Of a stretch of 64,000 nucleotides of DNA, positions 1 through 12,363 are shown piece by piece. The stretch covers positions 120,301,282 through 120,365,281 of the forward strand of contig CAKMRJ010005634.1 of the NCBI GenBank assembly GCA_928212115.1. The letters are read 5' to 3'. A program made the translations under genes and the position numbers. Under the pieces are notes generated by a model. The model was not told where the DNA came from and ran no database searches. It was given only the letters and a program-made list of their open reading frames with translations. The DNA is from Lactuca virosa. Taxonomy: Eukaryota > Streptophyta > Magnoliopsida > Asterales > Asteraceae. The stretch's first letter is position 1, and every line of letters starts with the position of its first letter.

Positions 1-2
1 AC

Positions 3-755
3 TGTTGGGTTATGAGCATTCTAACACTCCTAAGTGTACATGCAACCCTAAATACCTTGGATCTATGTTTTCTCTATTATACATACAATTATGAACATCC
101 AAGGTATTATCCTAATCTAGCATACAAAATAATAAATATAACAAGATAGAATACATACCTCTTTGATGTAGAATGTCTTCATGAAGCTTGAGTGCCTAGT
201 GCCCCAAGTGTGACACCTCAAATGGTTCACACAACACCAAATACACTTGGAATAACTTGAGAGAAACTTGAACACTCCTTGAAATCGTCTAGCCCTCACA
301 CTCACACATTAGTGCACGATTTCTTGAGCCATGGGATTCTTTTATATGGTGGCTATTAGGGTTACACCATGTAACTCATAACTTTACCCATTCCTTATGC
401 TCCATGGATTTTAACCTCCATGGAGTATCCATGGGTCACCCCATGGACTTAGTCCAACATAAGGAATCTTGGATCACAAGCCCACATATATAAGAATGAA
501 TGATTTACACAATCAACCCATATATTTAATTAGTCTCCTTTTGATCACTTAATTAATTCCAAATTAATTCTTGATCAATACTAATTAAATAACCTTATTA
601 ATATATTAGAACTTATAATATATTAACCAACCTTAAGTGTTATTTCTCTCATTATAGTCTATCCAAATGCATGATGCCATGCAACCCAAATGGACCATGC
701 CGGGTCGGGTCAAGTCTTACCAATTATAGTTAAGGACTAAGACATTAATCCAACA
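3..755 (-). mobile_element. Ty1/copia LTR, minus strand (family Cop1)
   Basis: On the minus strand this runs from TGTTGGATTA (ending at 755) to AACCCAACA (at 3). It is recognisably the same family as the LTRs at 34452, 41960, 51830 and 61188: all share the start TGTTGGATTA, the 'cataactataattggta' and 'catggtccattt/ttgggttgc' stretch, an AT-rich middle with 'ttaattagtattgatcaaga', and an end near 'gcaccctagg..aaccca'. The two bases left of it, AC, fit the last bases of a reversed primer site (..GATACCAC), so it may be the 5' LTR of an element lying left of the window, but two bases are weak evidence. On the right it abuts gypsy internal sequence. Confidence 0.85.
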
Positions 756-1400
756 GTAGCATCATCATCGACTCCTCAACCAACGTTCCATCACGCCACT
801 TATCATAAGAGCAGAGACCATATTTCCACTATTAATACCCATCAAAGACAATAAGGGCCACCGCCCTGATATACTCCTCTTGATTGTCCGACGTTGCAGC
901 TAACACATGCCCTACTATACTCAATTAGGGTGTATCCTGGTCCTTGACCATCTCAGTCCCCACTGACGACCTGTTCGAGCTATATCTTTACCTCGCGGCA
1001 GACCTACTGCCATATTCTCTGGTTGGAGATCACCATCCGTGAAATCCCACAGGGCTCACCCCTAAACTCAAAAACCGAAATCTCATCACCTCTTACGTCT
1101 CCCACAGGAAACGGAAATAGCACCACTCGGTTCACAGAAAGTGACTTCTCCACTATCGGCCGGTCGCCCAGCCCAGACCGTATTCTCCTATAATGCACCA
1201 TCCCTACTCATCCCTGAGTCTTGCGACTCCAACTAGCATATCACCCACAATCCTTCGGAGCTCACTCGATTTCCCTTTTCAAGGGATGCTCCACTAAAAC
1301 TTGTTCATCAAGGCCTTCTGGCCCCATACTCGTTCACCTCTAATCTCAGTGTAGACATCCCCACGGAATAACCGGTAAAAACCAAAAATACTAACCGCCA

Positions 1401-1669
1401 CATGTCATGGTACTCAAACCGCGTGGCCACCTCTCGATCTACTATGAATCATGGTACCTGCACCATGTTATCTCCTCTTAATCTTCTACAAATCATGGTA
1501 CTCGAACCATGTTCCCTCTTCTTATTCCACCTCACATCATGGCACTCGAACCATGACATCACTTCTCAATCTGCTACTTATCATGGTACTCGAACAATGT
1601 CATCACTTCTCAATCCGCTACTTATCATGGTACTCGAACCATGTCATCACTTCTCAATCCGCTACTTAT
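1401..1669. repeat. 44-bp minisatellite, six units, with internal palindrome
   Basis: Six units start at 1406, 1450, 1494, 1538, 1582 and 1626, exactly 44 bp apart. Each unit has CATGGTACTCGAACCATG or a variant, in which CATGGT and ACCATG are inverted arms around a six-base loop. Units at 1538-1669 are nearly identical, while those at 1406-1494 are more diverged. The array sits directly downstream of the gag start on the minus strand. Confidence 0.9.
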
Positions 1670-1781
1670 AATCCTCCGGATTAGCCTTCCGGATCGTCAC
1701 GGTCATCTCGTCGTGAATCATACGGCGAATCTCATCATCGCTAACACCGCTGCTCTCCGATGTGTGTGGTGTACCAACCAT
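1662..1781 (-). pseudogene. Gypsy gag N-terminal fragment
   Basis: An ATG at 1781 on the minus strand opens 39 codons ending in a TAG at 1664-1662. The peptide contains SDDEIRRMIHDE, an acidic/basic opening that I associate with the N-terminus of plant gypsy Gag proteins; the rest of the capsid region is missing. The frame ends where the 44-bp minisatellite begins, so the break looks caused by the repeat. Gag would form the particle core. The assignment rests on this short motif and on the position 600 bases inside the primer site, so it is moderate. Confidence 0.55.
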
Positions 1782-2377
1782 GATGTCTCTGAAACACAAC
1801 ACAAAGATACCAAAGACTCGATCGAGTATACTCGCACTCGATCACCCAACCCTACTTGTCCCTTGGTACCCTAAGGATTCTTACTTGGACTGCTCACTGA
1901 TCCGGTGTTTCCAGTAGTACGGGCCCTATACTACCATCCACACCGCATCAGTATTCACCCCAAGTCCTCCTCCTAGGATCCCAGATTACAAGTACTCTAC
2001 ATCTCGCTAGCATAGGCTACCCTTCAGTAGACCTGTCAAAAGCTCCTCACTGCTACCTACTCACTCTCAAGCATCACATAGCAGCATAAATCTTCCTAGG
2101 CTAAGGCATCACAAATCAGGCCACTCTAGTCCTAATATGAATACCTAGCCTACTCTAGCATGCATATCATATCATATTATATCTCATAATACATAATGTA
2201 AGGGTATTTTGGGAAATCACCGTTCGGGCGCTGGCTGGTCGTACACACTGCTCCTTTCTGCTTTTCTTAAAGTCCTTTACTCCTTTATAAAAATTGTTCC
2301 TTTTTATGAAAAACTTTCTCAAATCCTCAGTTTGAGTTCAGATACGCCCGAAGGTGTGTCCGAATCCCTCAAACCAA

Positions 2378-2390
2378 GGCTCTGATACCA
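2378..2390 (-). promoter_or_regulatory. Reverse-transcription primer binding site (tRNA-iMet type)
   Basis: The plus strand reads GGCTCTGATACCA, the reverse complement of the usual plant TGGTATCAGAGCC site. It lies three bases from the inner edge of the LTR at 2394, which fixes the element's orientation as minus. Confidence 0.9.
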
Positions 2391-2393
2391 ACT

Positions 2394-4019
2394 TGTAACA
2401 ACGTAAATTTTCAAACAATTTTTCATTTTTAAAACATAATTCATTCATAACAAAACCCATTGTATCACATAATATCTCAATGAACAACCCCAGAATCTCA
2501 AGTACATAAATCTTCATCAGTGTGTACAGACCATGCCGGCGCCTTCCTGCGATCCTTGCTAGTACCTGAAACACATAACACAACAACTGTAAGCATAAAT
2601 TCTTAGTGAGTTCCCCAAATACCATATACAACACATACGCCTTTCCAGGTCATAACTCTGTAGGATCTTCCGATCCAAGTGTCTCAGGGGACTTCCGTCC
2701 CGAATTCCGGTAGACCTTCCGGTCCTACCCATATCGACCTTCCGGTCCGTAACCTCCTGACCTTCCGGTCCATGTCATACATAACACATACATATCACAT
2801 AAAAGCATATAGCACATACATCTCATAGCATACAAGACCTTCCGGTCACACATAGGTACCACTCTAGGTATAGTATAGTGAGAAGACTCACCTCAATGAA
2901 GTTGGATAACTCTCGTGCTCATCGTCCCGACCTAGCCTCCTCCTATCATTCAAATAACATCCCCGATCAATACTCTCTCATAGTCTCATCTCTAAAGATT
3001 GGGTAGAAGGCCATTCTACCCCTCCCTGAACTTTCTTGAATCAGTCTTGACCAGAACCCTAAGGTCAACGAAAGTCAACGGTCAAACTTTGACCCGACTC
3101 GTCGAGTGCACACGGGCGACTCGGCGAGTCCATGCGGGTCCTCTGAATCCTTCTGGCCTCTCTTGGCTCGTCGAGTCATCCTTCCACTCGACGGGTTCCT
3201 CCTGTCACGGATCGCGGGGCAACCCCGACTCGACTCGTCGAGTCCACTTATGAACTCGGCGAGTTGCTTCCATGTTCATACTCAAATGACCTTCTAAGGT
3301 CAGATCTGCTTCTCTAGTCTATAGATCTGACCTTCCCAAGCATGATAATCACGTAAAGGTCGAATCTTGGTACACATGCAACACACCCAAAGCTTCTTTT
3401 GGTGAAATAACCACTAAAATGGCCTCGTATGCTCATAACTCAAAAGGTATGGCATAAAGCAGAGTGGTAAGGACTCTCTGGACCTCTTACGGTCCAGATC
3501 TATGAACCATCTCGTCTTGGGACCTCACATACTCCAGATTCAACTAAAAGAGGCATAAAGAAAACCCTAAATTTCACTATAATCATTATAAACATGAGAA
3601 TGGCACAGATTGTTACCTCCAACAGTTTCCTCTGATAAAATAGAAGTGGATCCAAGCTCCTCAACCTGCTTAGCTTGTTCTACCTCCTTCCTTGTTGCTA
3701 AAACACATACGAAATGGTGAATTAGCCTTCCTCTTGCACCACAAACGATCTCTCTACTCTCTAGGGTTTCTCAGGGGTGAAGTAGCCGCAAATGGAGGCC
3801 ATAAAGGCCTTTAAATAGGGCACAGACCCCGAGAATTAGGGTTTCAATCCACAGCGCGGACTCGTCGAGTCCATCCTTTCCGACTCGTCGAGTCCGTTCA
3901 TTAATCCAGTCAGCACACGCGATCCTACTCGATGAGTCTACGCCTCAACTCGTCGAGTCCCTCCTCATAACTCAAAAAGAAATACTCAAATTGTCATGCC
4001 TGGAAATCCGGATGTTACA
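2394..4019 (-). mobile_element. Gypsy 5' LTR, minus strand
   Basis: On the minus strand it begins TGTAACATCC at 4019 and ends GTTGTTACA at 2394 (1626 bp). A promoter-like arrangement is visible on that strand: 'aaaccctaatt' near 3845 followed by CTATTTAAA near 3820. Upstream of it are copies of the palindromic word ACTCGACGAGT (3858-3960, and more at 3085-3270). In the transcribed part, 2690-2850, a second word GACCTTCCGGTC recurs. It abuts a plus-strand gypsy pol fragment at 4020, so this element was inserted into that one; the left target duplication is outside the window. Confidence 0.85.
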
Positions 4020-4293
4020 CGAACTTAGTAACGTACACCCTACTTTCCACGTTTTGAACCTGAAAAAGTGTCTATCCGACGAGACTCTTGTTATCCCACT
4101 CGATGAAATCGATATCAAGGAGAGCCTTAACTTCGTGGAAGAACCAGTAGAGATCATGGACCGGGAGGTCAAGCAAACGAAGCAAAGTCGTATCCCGATA
4201 GTGAAGGTTCGCTGGAATGCCAAGCGGGGACCTGAATTCACTTGGGAGCGCGAGGATCAAATGAAACTTAAATATCCTCATCTCTTTCCTTAG
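4020..4293 (+). pseudogene. Gypsy pol 3' end: integrase C-terminus and chromodomain tail
   Basis: This in-frame stretch of about 90 codons runs to a TAG at 4291. It contains HPTFHVLNLKKCLSDE, the conserved link after the integrase, then a DR..KQSRIPIVKVRW and GPEFTWERED segment typical of the chromodomain tail of Tekay-like chromoviruses. In such elements the chromodomain directs insertion toward heterochromatin. The 5' part of the gene is cut off at 4019 by the minus-strand gypsy. A purine tract (about 4341-4353, AACGGGGAGATGA) separates it from the 3' LTR. Confidence 0.85.
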
Positions 4294-4353
4294 TCTATCT
4301 GTATTTGCTTAAACTCTAATTTCGGGACGAAATTCCCTTTAACGGGGAGATGA

Positions 4354-6906
4354 TGTGACAACCCGAAATTTCTATCTCTAAAAGTAAGACTTGTATCTGT
4401 TACCTTTTAGCCTTGCTAAGGGTTATTATATGAGTTTTTAAGCCTCATACACTTAGGACTTGATGCTATAAAGTGTGAGTAACAAATCCATGACTTTCAA
4501 ATTGAGCCAATAACATTCATCAAGGGTGTTCACGGCCCAAAACTAGGGTTTACGGCCGTAAACCCATGTTGGCCGTGAACCCCTCATCATAAGTATATAT
4601 TTCCTTCATTATTACTCATTTCTCACATTTTCAAGTCATCAACTCTCATTTTTCTCTCAAGTATCATCAAGGATATCCTCTTTGATCTTCAAAAGTGTAA
4701 GTGATTCTTCCATTCTTACTTGATATTCTTCTTATTTAAATGAAACCCTTTGATTTCATCAATGAATTCAACTCTTTTGGGTTTAGATCTTCAAATCACC
4801 ATATTTTCACCAAGAACACACACTTGTTCTTGGGCTGTGAACACCTTCAAGACTTCCATTAAGTAAGTATCTCTTCCATATACTTGTTATCCATTAGAAG
4901 CTCTTGATTTCCAACCATGAAACAACCACTTTGTGCAAAAAAGTTCAAGAGTTCACGGCCGTGAACCCTTCATGTGGCCGTGAACCCTTCATAGAATCTT
5001 GACATGGCCATCAACCATCCTTCCTTGGCCGTAAACCCTTTAAAGAATGAAGCCTTGGGCCGTAAACACTTCAAGTGTGGTCATAAACTCTCATTGGCCG
5101 TGAACACATCTTAGTGTGCCCGTAAACACCCTTTTATACAATCATATGTGATTGTAACACTTCATTTCAAGTGTTTCCTAGCACCTAAGGTTGTTCCCTT
5201 ACATGATTAGTTGTTATATACACTAATTATATACATATATGTGTCATTATGTGCTTACTAGGATCTGTTTGTGCTCGAGACTTCACTTGGCATACATAGC
5301 ATCCTATATCGATCTTTCATTCGAATCACTCACTACAGGTGAGTTCATACCCCTAAACTTATCTTTTAATGATTTTAAATGCTTTTATGGGGGGGAATAC
5401 AAGTAGAAAACAATATAGTTATGGAATCAATCACATGTGATTTATAACTATCAAACAAAAGGATTTCTTAGACTTCAAAACTGTGTTGACAAACAAATTG
5501 TTTCAAATCATTTTATAAACTCTTTGTCGTTTTACAAAACTCTTTTAAACTTATATATTGTCAAAATCATGTCTATATAGATATAGTTATATAAATAAGG
5601 TTGAAAGGGCTTAGGACGGATAGCTCGCTTTATTTCCTGTTCCTTGTTTGGTTGTGGACTTAGAGTATCGGTTGTTTGTCCGAGTGTCGCTTAAATCTTA
5701 GTTATATATTATGTATATGTATGTAGATATAAAAGTTCTTCCAATCAGTTCAATACCCTTGGGTAGCAAAGGTGTACAATCATGATCAGTCATTCAATTA
5801 CATAGCTTACTAGTAAACTATAATAGGTATAGTTTAGAGGACTACTACTTAATACTTGTAGAATAGTGAAACTTATAAGGGTCAGTTCATACATGAGTCA
5901 GTTCAAACATACTATAACTAGAACAGAAGGAACATACTACAACTAGAACAGAAGCAACATACTATAACTAGAACAGGAAGGAACATACTAATACAATAAC
6001 AAAGATAACATTAATGTGAGCCACTACTTCATGGCATGGCAATATACTGTTGTGTCACGCTTTGTAACCAGAGTCTCCTAGAGGGAGAGCATAAGTTTGT
6101 GTATAGATCTATACGGGATTGACCATCCTACACCTTGCTGCTAGCTATAGTGGGACCTGCAGGTCTACGGGTGACGAATGTCATACCATTTCGACGTCTT
6201 TGATCGTCGTGTTTTACTAGTCAATCAAGTATGGTTATAACCTCATCACACTTTACCTTAATTAAACAATTGGTTTTTAAGGTAGTTAGTACATCTGTAG
6301 TTACTTTATACAATACTACTGTACATCTTCATTTTCCCATTACATTCATATAGTGATCTTCTCACATAAAGGGTAATGTAAACTATTTTCTTGTAATGAT
6401 AGTCATGCTTGGGAAAAACACTCACTTTTACAAAAGAATAAGCTTACAAAACAGTCGGGTCTTGGTAGAAGACTACTTTCCAATTTAGTAGAAAATATAG
6501 GATTTTCTAGGAAGTATACAAACTTTACATCAAACACTTACAAACTTTACATCAAACACTTACAAACATTTTCATCAAACTTATACAAACATTTGACACT
6601 AAAATACTTATGAACTCACCATCTTAAATGCTGATCTACTCTTTCAAAATAACTTGTATTCTCAGGTCACCAGTAGACAGGTACCGATGACCAGGTTTTG
6701 AGAAGACGGAGCATGCTCAAGACTCGTCTTTTATTTTGATTCATATTTTGGTGTCTTTCAAACTATACAGAAAACTTGTATTAAATTATATTATTAATGC
6801 AATGGATGATGTTGTTGCTTGTTTTACTATTGTGCATTGTTATGATAATGTACATGACGTCCTCCGCCCCCGAATGTTTCCGCCATTCTGGTTTGGGGGT
6901 GTGACA
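4354..6906 (+). mobile_element. Gypsy 3' LTR, 2553 bp
   Basis: The LTR runs from TGTGACAACC at 4354 to GGGGGTGTGACA at 6906, immediately after a polypurine tract. It has repeats of the word GGCCGTGAAC / GTTTACGGCCGTAAACC at 4520-5110, a TATA-like 'agtatatatttcc' near 4590, and a 25-bp tandem repeat at 5906. Its end motif matches, in inverse orientation, the LTR edge at 8569. After 6906 the sequence changes at once to copia integrase, so this gypsy was inserted in copia-D. The 5' half of the gypsy lies left of the window. Confidence 0.85.
5906..5990. repeat. 25-bp tandem repeat in gypsy LTR
   Basis: Three units (5906-5930, 5931-5955, 5956-5981) and a partial fourth begin AACATACTA and end AACAGAAGG or a close variant. 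The third unit has one extra G. Confidence 0.85.
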
Positions 6907-8568
6907 AGAAAAAAAAGAGAATCGAGTATTCATACCTCAAAGTAGCGTTTCTTGAAAATGACTCTATTATGAATAAAGCATGTGGGGGCCCCATTGATCT
7001 CGTAGAAATTCAAGAAACATAACCTATAGTTGAGAATGATAATCAACAAAGCATTGTTGAACCTGAAACTATCATTCAGACGCCAATTAATACACCAATT
7101 GTACAACGCTCAAGTAGACCTCATCGAGAAACTAGCAAATTTGGATTTGTAATTCCTTAAGAGGAATTGTTATTGATGGTCAATGTGATCCTATCAATTT
7201 CATGGCATCTACAACATATCCAGAATCTGAAAATGGCTTGAAGTAAGGAAAGCTGAAATTTAATCCATGAATGTTAATCAAGTATGGGACTTGGTTGACT
7301 TACCTCCTAACAACAAAACTATTGGAAGTAAGTGGATCTTCGAGAAGAAGATTAACATTGACGGAAATGTACAAACATTCAAGGCACGACTTGTCGTGAA
7401 AGGGTATACTCAAATTCAAAGTGTTGACTATGAAGATACTTTCTCGCTAGTTGCCAAGATTAAATCTATTAGGATTATCATGGCCATAGTTGCATATTAT
7501 GACTATGAGATATGGAAAATGGATGTCAAAACCGCTTTCCTCAATGGATATCTTTATGAAGATGTCTACATGGAACAACCTGAAGGTTTTGTCAACCCAG
7601 ATAACCTAAAGAATGTGTCCAAACTGAAGAAGTCCATTTATGGATTGAAACAAGCATCTAGGACTTGGTATTATCTTTTTGATGAGAATATAAAAAAATT
7701 TGCTTTCTCAGAGAGCCCCGATGAGCCATATGTATACATCAAAGCAAGTGGGAGAAAAACTGTTTTTCTAATTCTATATGTCAACAACATATTACTGATC
7801 GGGAAAGATATTCCAACATTGAAAGAAACTAAGGCTCACATTAGTAAGTCCTTTCATATGAAATATCTATGGGATGTTAGATACATACTTAGTATTAGGA
7901 TATATAGATATATATCCCAATGACTCATTGGTTTATGTCAGATTACATATATTGATAAAGTCTTAAAATGATTTCAAATGGAAAACTCAAAATGAGGAAT
8001 TCTACCCATGTTGCTGCTTGACATCATTCTTTCCAAGTTAAAATCTCCTAGTATAGATAACAATATCAAAAGAATGAGTCACATGTTGTATGCTTCAGCA
8101 ATAGGTTTAATTATGTATGTTATGACATGTACAATGTCAGATGTAGCTAATACACTGAGTTTGACCGGTAGATATCAAGCTAATTTAGGCAAAAAAACAT
8201 AGGAAAGTTGTAAATAACATCCTTAAGTACTTAAAAAGGACTAAGGATATGTTTCTATTTTACGGCGGATTTACTGAAGAGCTTTCTCTAAGATGTTACA
8301 TTGATTCTAGCTTTCACATTGATCGGGATGATTCTCGGTCACATTCGGGATACGTGTTCACCCTCAATGGAGGAGCCATTGCCTAGAAATGTTCAAAGAA
8401 TTATGTAGTTCACTTTCTACAACATAATCTAAGTATATAATTGCATCGGAGGCAACACAAAGAAGTCGATTGGATGAAGAAATATGTCAGCAATTAGGAG
8501 GTTGTTTCTAGCATTGAAAATTTCACTGAGATGCTTTGTGACAGCACTGGAGCCATCGTTATCGCGAG
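6907..8568 (+). pseudogene. Copia-D pol: late integrase, reverse transcriptase, RNase H start
   Basis: The first 350 bases keep traces of the integrase-RT linker (VEIQE, QRSSRPHRETSKFGF). From 7267 to 7923 a 218-codon open stretch shows the reverse transcriptase: WIFEKKINIDG, KARLVVKGYTQ, MDVKTAFLNG and KKSIYGLKQASRTWY. The catalytic YVDD is YVNN (Asn-Asn codons at 7783-7788), so polymerase activity is excluded. After 7923 several frames are needed; RNase H pieces include ILKYLKRTKD near 8225, HSGYVFTLNGGA near 8345 and LCDSTGA near 8535. A minus solo LTR interrupts at 8569 and the gene resumes at 11384. Ty1/copia domain order is clear; the exact lineage is not. Confidence 0.9.
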
Positions 8569-9072
8569 TGTCACACCCCCGGTCGAGGCGGAGGAATACG
8601 CCGGGCTATGCAACTTAGTTCATGGATCACATGCAATTGGATATATAGCACAAGTACAACAATAAACAAATAGTAATTATATTTCATCTTGAAGTTTGAA
8701 TACAAGGTTCTTACAAATAAATATAATGTACATGGATTGCCTTAACAACTAAGCTGATATAACAAACACTAGTAAAACTAAGTTACATGAAATCCATGAC
8801 TGTTCCATCGTCTGAGATACCTGTTTAGTGATTTCCTCAGAATACATGTAGTTTTGAGGGACAACCAAAGGTTGGTGAGAGTTACAGGTTTTCTGCTAAC
8901 AACAATATTGATACTTTTAAAACATTTAAAACTGTTTTCTTTGTAAGATTTCCATACTTGAATATAAGTTTGTAAAGAATCTTTAAATAAATTTGAAATC
9001 CAAAATGGTGTTTTGTATAAGTAAACCATACTTAAAATTGTTTTGTAGTGAGAGAAACCAAACCCATGGTTT

Positions 9073-9074
<2 letters not shown>

Positions 9075-9105
<31 letters not shown>
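9075..9105. repeat. (AG)n microsatellite
   Basis: An uninterrupted AG run of about 15 units inside the minus solo LTR. Confidence 0.9.
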
Positions 9106-9109
<4 letters not shown>

Positions 9110-9465
9110 TTATTAATGTTTATAGTGAGTCCTGTAGTCGAGCTATGTGACTAGATATACGGATAAATTTATATGGATAAAGGTATACGGATAAAGTCGT
9201 ACGGATATACAGATAAAGTTATACCATAAATTTTGACTATATAAGTCATTAACTAATATATGCGGATATACGAATAAAGTTATACCATAAAGTTTGACTA
9301 TATAAGTCATTTACTAAGGTATACAGATATAGTTGTACGGATAAATGCCGAACATGTTCGATATCTATATAAGTGTAACATTGTATGTTATTCGTTTAAA
9401 TATGTGACAAATCTTATGGGAGTGTACACAAGTACATGTAAGAATCTAAGATATAAGTTTTATAG

Positions 9466-9467
<2 letters not shown>

Positions 9468-9519
<52 letters not shown>
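9468..9519. repeat. (TA)n microsatellite
   Basis: An uninterrupted TA run of about 26 units inside the minus solo LTR. Confidence 0.9.
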
Positions 9520-9521
<2 letters not shown>

Positions 9522-10134
9522 TTGACACTACAACGATGATATCCTTTTATGGCACCCTTTTATGGCATGCATTTTGACACATAAAATCATAGCATTTTAG
9601 TAGTTGGAAGATATATTTTCTTTTTACTAGTTAAAACATATTTATAACCACTAAATATATCTATATTACATGTTTTGATTAGTTTATTTGTAAATAACAT
9701 GTTACTTGATGAAATAACATTTTATAAACTTGATATGATTTGTAAGACAAAACAGGAAAACTAATATAGAATAATAATTTTTGTCCCCGTTTTCGAAAAA
9801 ATCTCGAATAATCATCGGGAGTCAAAATTAGGATCCGTAAACTCTCAATGCTTAGGAATTGAGTCTACTTTGACCCTTATTTTTTCCCTAGCATGATATG
9901 TATCCTAACTATGGTGAAAATGACCGTTTTCACATATTGGTCTAAAATGGGCTGAAATGATATTCAGTTTTGCAAATATCATAATAAATTGTATAAAAAT
10001 CATATGAACATGTGCGAGTAGTCTCTGGAAAGGTATCGATCTAAACGACTTGCATATGGTACAATTTTGCAAACCATAAAGCTTAAGAGGGGAAAAACAG
10101 GTCTCGAACAGACCGTAATTTTAGTGTAAAAAGT

Positions 10135-10234
<100 letters not shown>

Positions 10235-11383
10235 GTATTTACATAAATGCGATTTTATATCATCCAAAAATCAATCGTTTAGACTTAGAGATGTGGTGGT
10301 TTCTGGTGGTGATCTTCGATGGTGGAGTGGTGGTTCTTCGTGGTGACTTCATACCGAGAAAAGAGAGAGGAAGTGGAGAGGGAGTGAGATACGGAATGGC
10401 TGATGATTTCTATGTGGAATGAAGACCCAAAGCTTACTTATTATAGCCCAAGTGACCTCTCACATGTCCATGCATGACATACCTCTTAGGAAAGTCAAAC
10501 ACTTCAAGCACAATGCTTTGTACTTTTTGGAAAATGTGTATCCAAATAGGTAAGGTGGAAGAAGTGAGGGGGGAGGGCACTCACATGGGTAAGAGGGGGG
10601 GGATTGGGGTGCCCATGGTTGATTTTGGATCCCTCTTGCAGGAATGGTGGGCCATAGTGATGTCACGCATAGCAAAAAGTCCCAAAAATACTTCTAGATT
10701 TTCCTGCCAAAATTCCGAAGACAAAAATATTTTTGAAAGTGTCGTATGATGGAGTAGAGTTCAAGAATTCCAAAAACCCAAATGGATTAATTTTCCGAGT
10801 TGTAGAACTCCAGGATATCACTTTTAAAGATTCACGTCTAATTGACCCAAAACGTCTGATTTTTCAACTTTTGCAAATATTTTTGTTAAAAATATTTCGA
10901 TTATGGAATTAAATATTATACCATAGTCTAAGTCAAAAAATGCTCTTAGAATTTCCATCTGAAATGTGCAAGTGCCTTAACGGATAGAAACGGTTTTAGC
11001 AGTTTAAAGAAATCAGTGTTATACTGGATTGTTTTCTTATAACAGTCGTATCTTTTTCATACGAACTTCGTTTTGGATGTTCTTTATATTTTTGGAAACA
11101 ACGGAGCATGTACTATGAGACTAGATTGTTTTCTTTGATAAACAACGCTTAATACATATTTTCATTTTTTTCAAACGTATTAACTATTGTTATAGTTTGT
11201 GCTTTGTGATTTGTTTGATATTTTCCATGATTGGAAGTAAGATAGCATCAAATATCTTATTTTAATTGTAACGACACTATATATTTTCCAAAATATGCAT
11301 TAAAGCTTAATACGTCAAATTACAAAGAGGTTTGCGGTAACTAGATTGTCTACAATTTTAGACCTAAATTTCGAGATGTCACT

Positions 11384-11592
11384 ATGAGAGACCCGATGGT
11401 TACTAACATGACTAGACACATTCAATGGCAATAAAATTTCAATCGTCAAGAACTGTAATTTGGAAATATACGCATTGAGAAAGTCATACAGATGATAATC
11501 TAGTAGATCCATTGAAGAAGCCTCTTTCTCAAAACAAGTTTGAGGGCCATACAAAAGGAATTGGACTTCAGTTATCTAGAGATTGGATTTAA
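11384..11592 (+). pseudogene. Copia-D RNase H C-terminus
   Basis: The pol reading resumes after the solo LTR with RDP..TRHI near 11391, which corresponds to the EPR..SRHI motif of copia RNase H. A one-base shift near 11488 leads to TDDNLVDPLKKPLSQNKF and then GHTKGIGLQ, ending in a TAA at 11590. Only two or three residues are missing relative to the break at 8568, which supports a simple insertion. There are stops before the shift, so it is dead. Confidence 0.8.
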
Positions 11593-12363
11593 ATATGTGC
11601 TTTATTAATATTTGGATATTCTAAACTATATAGCAATGAAATGTAATCTCTTTTGTATTAATGTTATTGTGTTCTATGTTAGCGTGTTTCTTGTCCCTGA
11701 ACAATTCAACTTATTCTAAATTATCCATAGTTAGCCATTGTTGTGGGAGAAACTGTGAATTAAGATTAATATGAATCGGATTGTTTGATTTCCTGACATA
11801 AAATAGCAAAGGTGTTGCACCCAAATTCATATGTACTGGTTGGAGAACAACTATTAGATATGACCAACTTCAAGAATCACTTCATGGATCGTTATCATAA
11901 GTGAATCTTGAAAAATGGTAAATATATTCATGTCTTTCGACCTAAGATACATACCAGGATCAAAACTATAGGAATTATCGTACTTTGACATGGTCAAATG
12001 TTGTTCATAACCGTGCAGTTATAAAAAACATCATTATGTATAATATGAATTATATAAGAGTGTGTATGTAGTCAAGATGGGATTTGTTCCACTTATGTGT
12101 TGAGAGTTATACAACTAAGGTGCCTTACTTAAAGTTAGATGACAAATAAGAATGATTAGGTTCCATATCTCATGTCCAACATGATGTCTAAAACAAATAG
12201 AATATTGATATACTTACCTTATACATCAATTTTAGCTTTGAGCTCTTGGAATTGGATGTTGGTGGATGGCACCTCTTCATGTGTTGTTAGGGGTAGTAGT
12301 ATGTTTCTAGACATCAACTATTGTCTATCTCAATCCATAATGAATCTTGTGCAACTGGGAGAT
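11593..12363 (+). other. Copia-D 3' untranslated internal region and polypurine tract
   Basis: No gene is visible. The stretch around 11860 ('aatcacttcatgga..gtgaat') resembles the 3' non-coding part of copia-A near 60650. It ends in a purine-rich CTGGGAGATTA (about 12353-12363) next to the LTR, the expected plus-strand primer. Confidence 0.7.

Larger units (their letters stand above)
756..2393 (-). mobile_element. Gypsy internal region (leader and gag start), minus strand
   Basis: Read on the minus strand this follows the primer site at 2378-2390 and should be the untranslated leader and the beginning of gag. A gag start is visible at 1781-1662 and a 44-bp tandem repeat follows it. The rest (756-1400) gives only weak short frames and I recognise no capsid, protease or reverse transcriptase. 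The region stops abruptly at the copia LTR at 755, so the remaining element is left of the window or lost. Confidence 0.7.

Noticed and set aside
1401..1874. Plus-strand open frames across the 44-bp array; also CRISPR-like look
   Set aside because: The repeats are contiguous without unique spacers, and the frames come from the repeat. The gag frame on the minus strand explains the flank.
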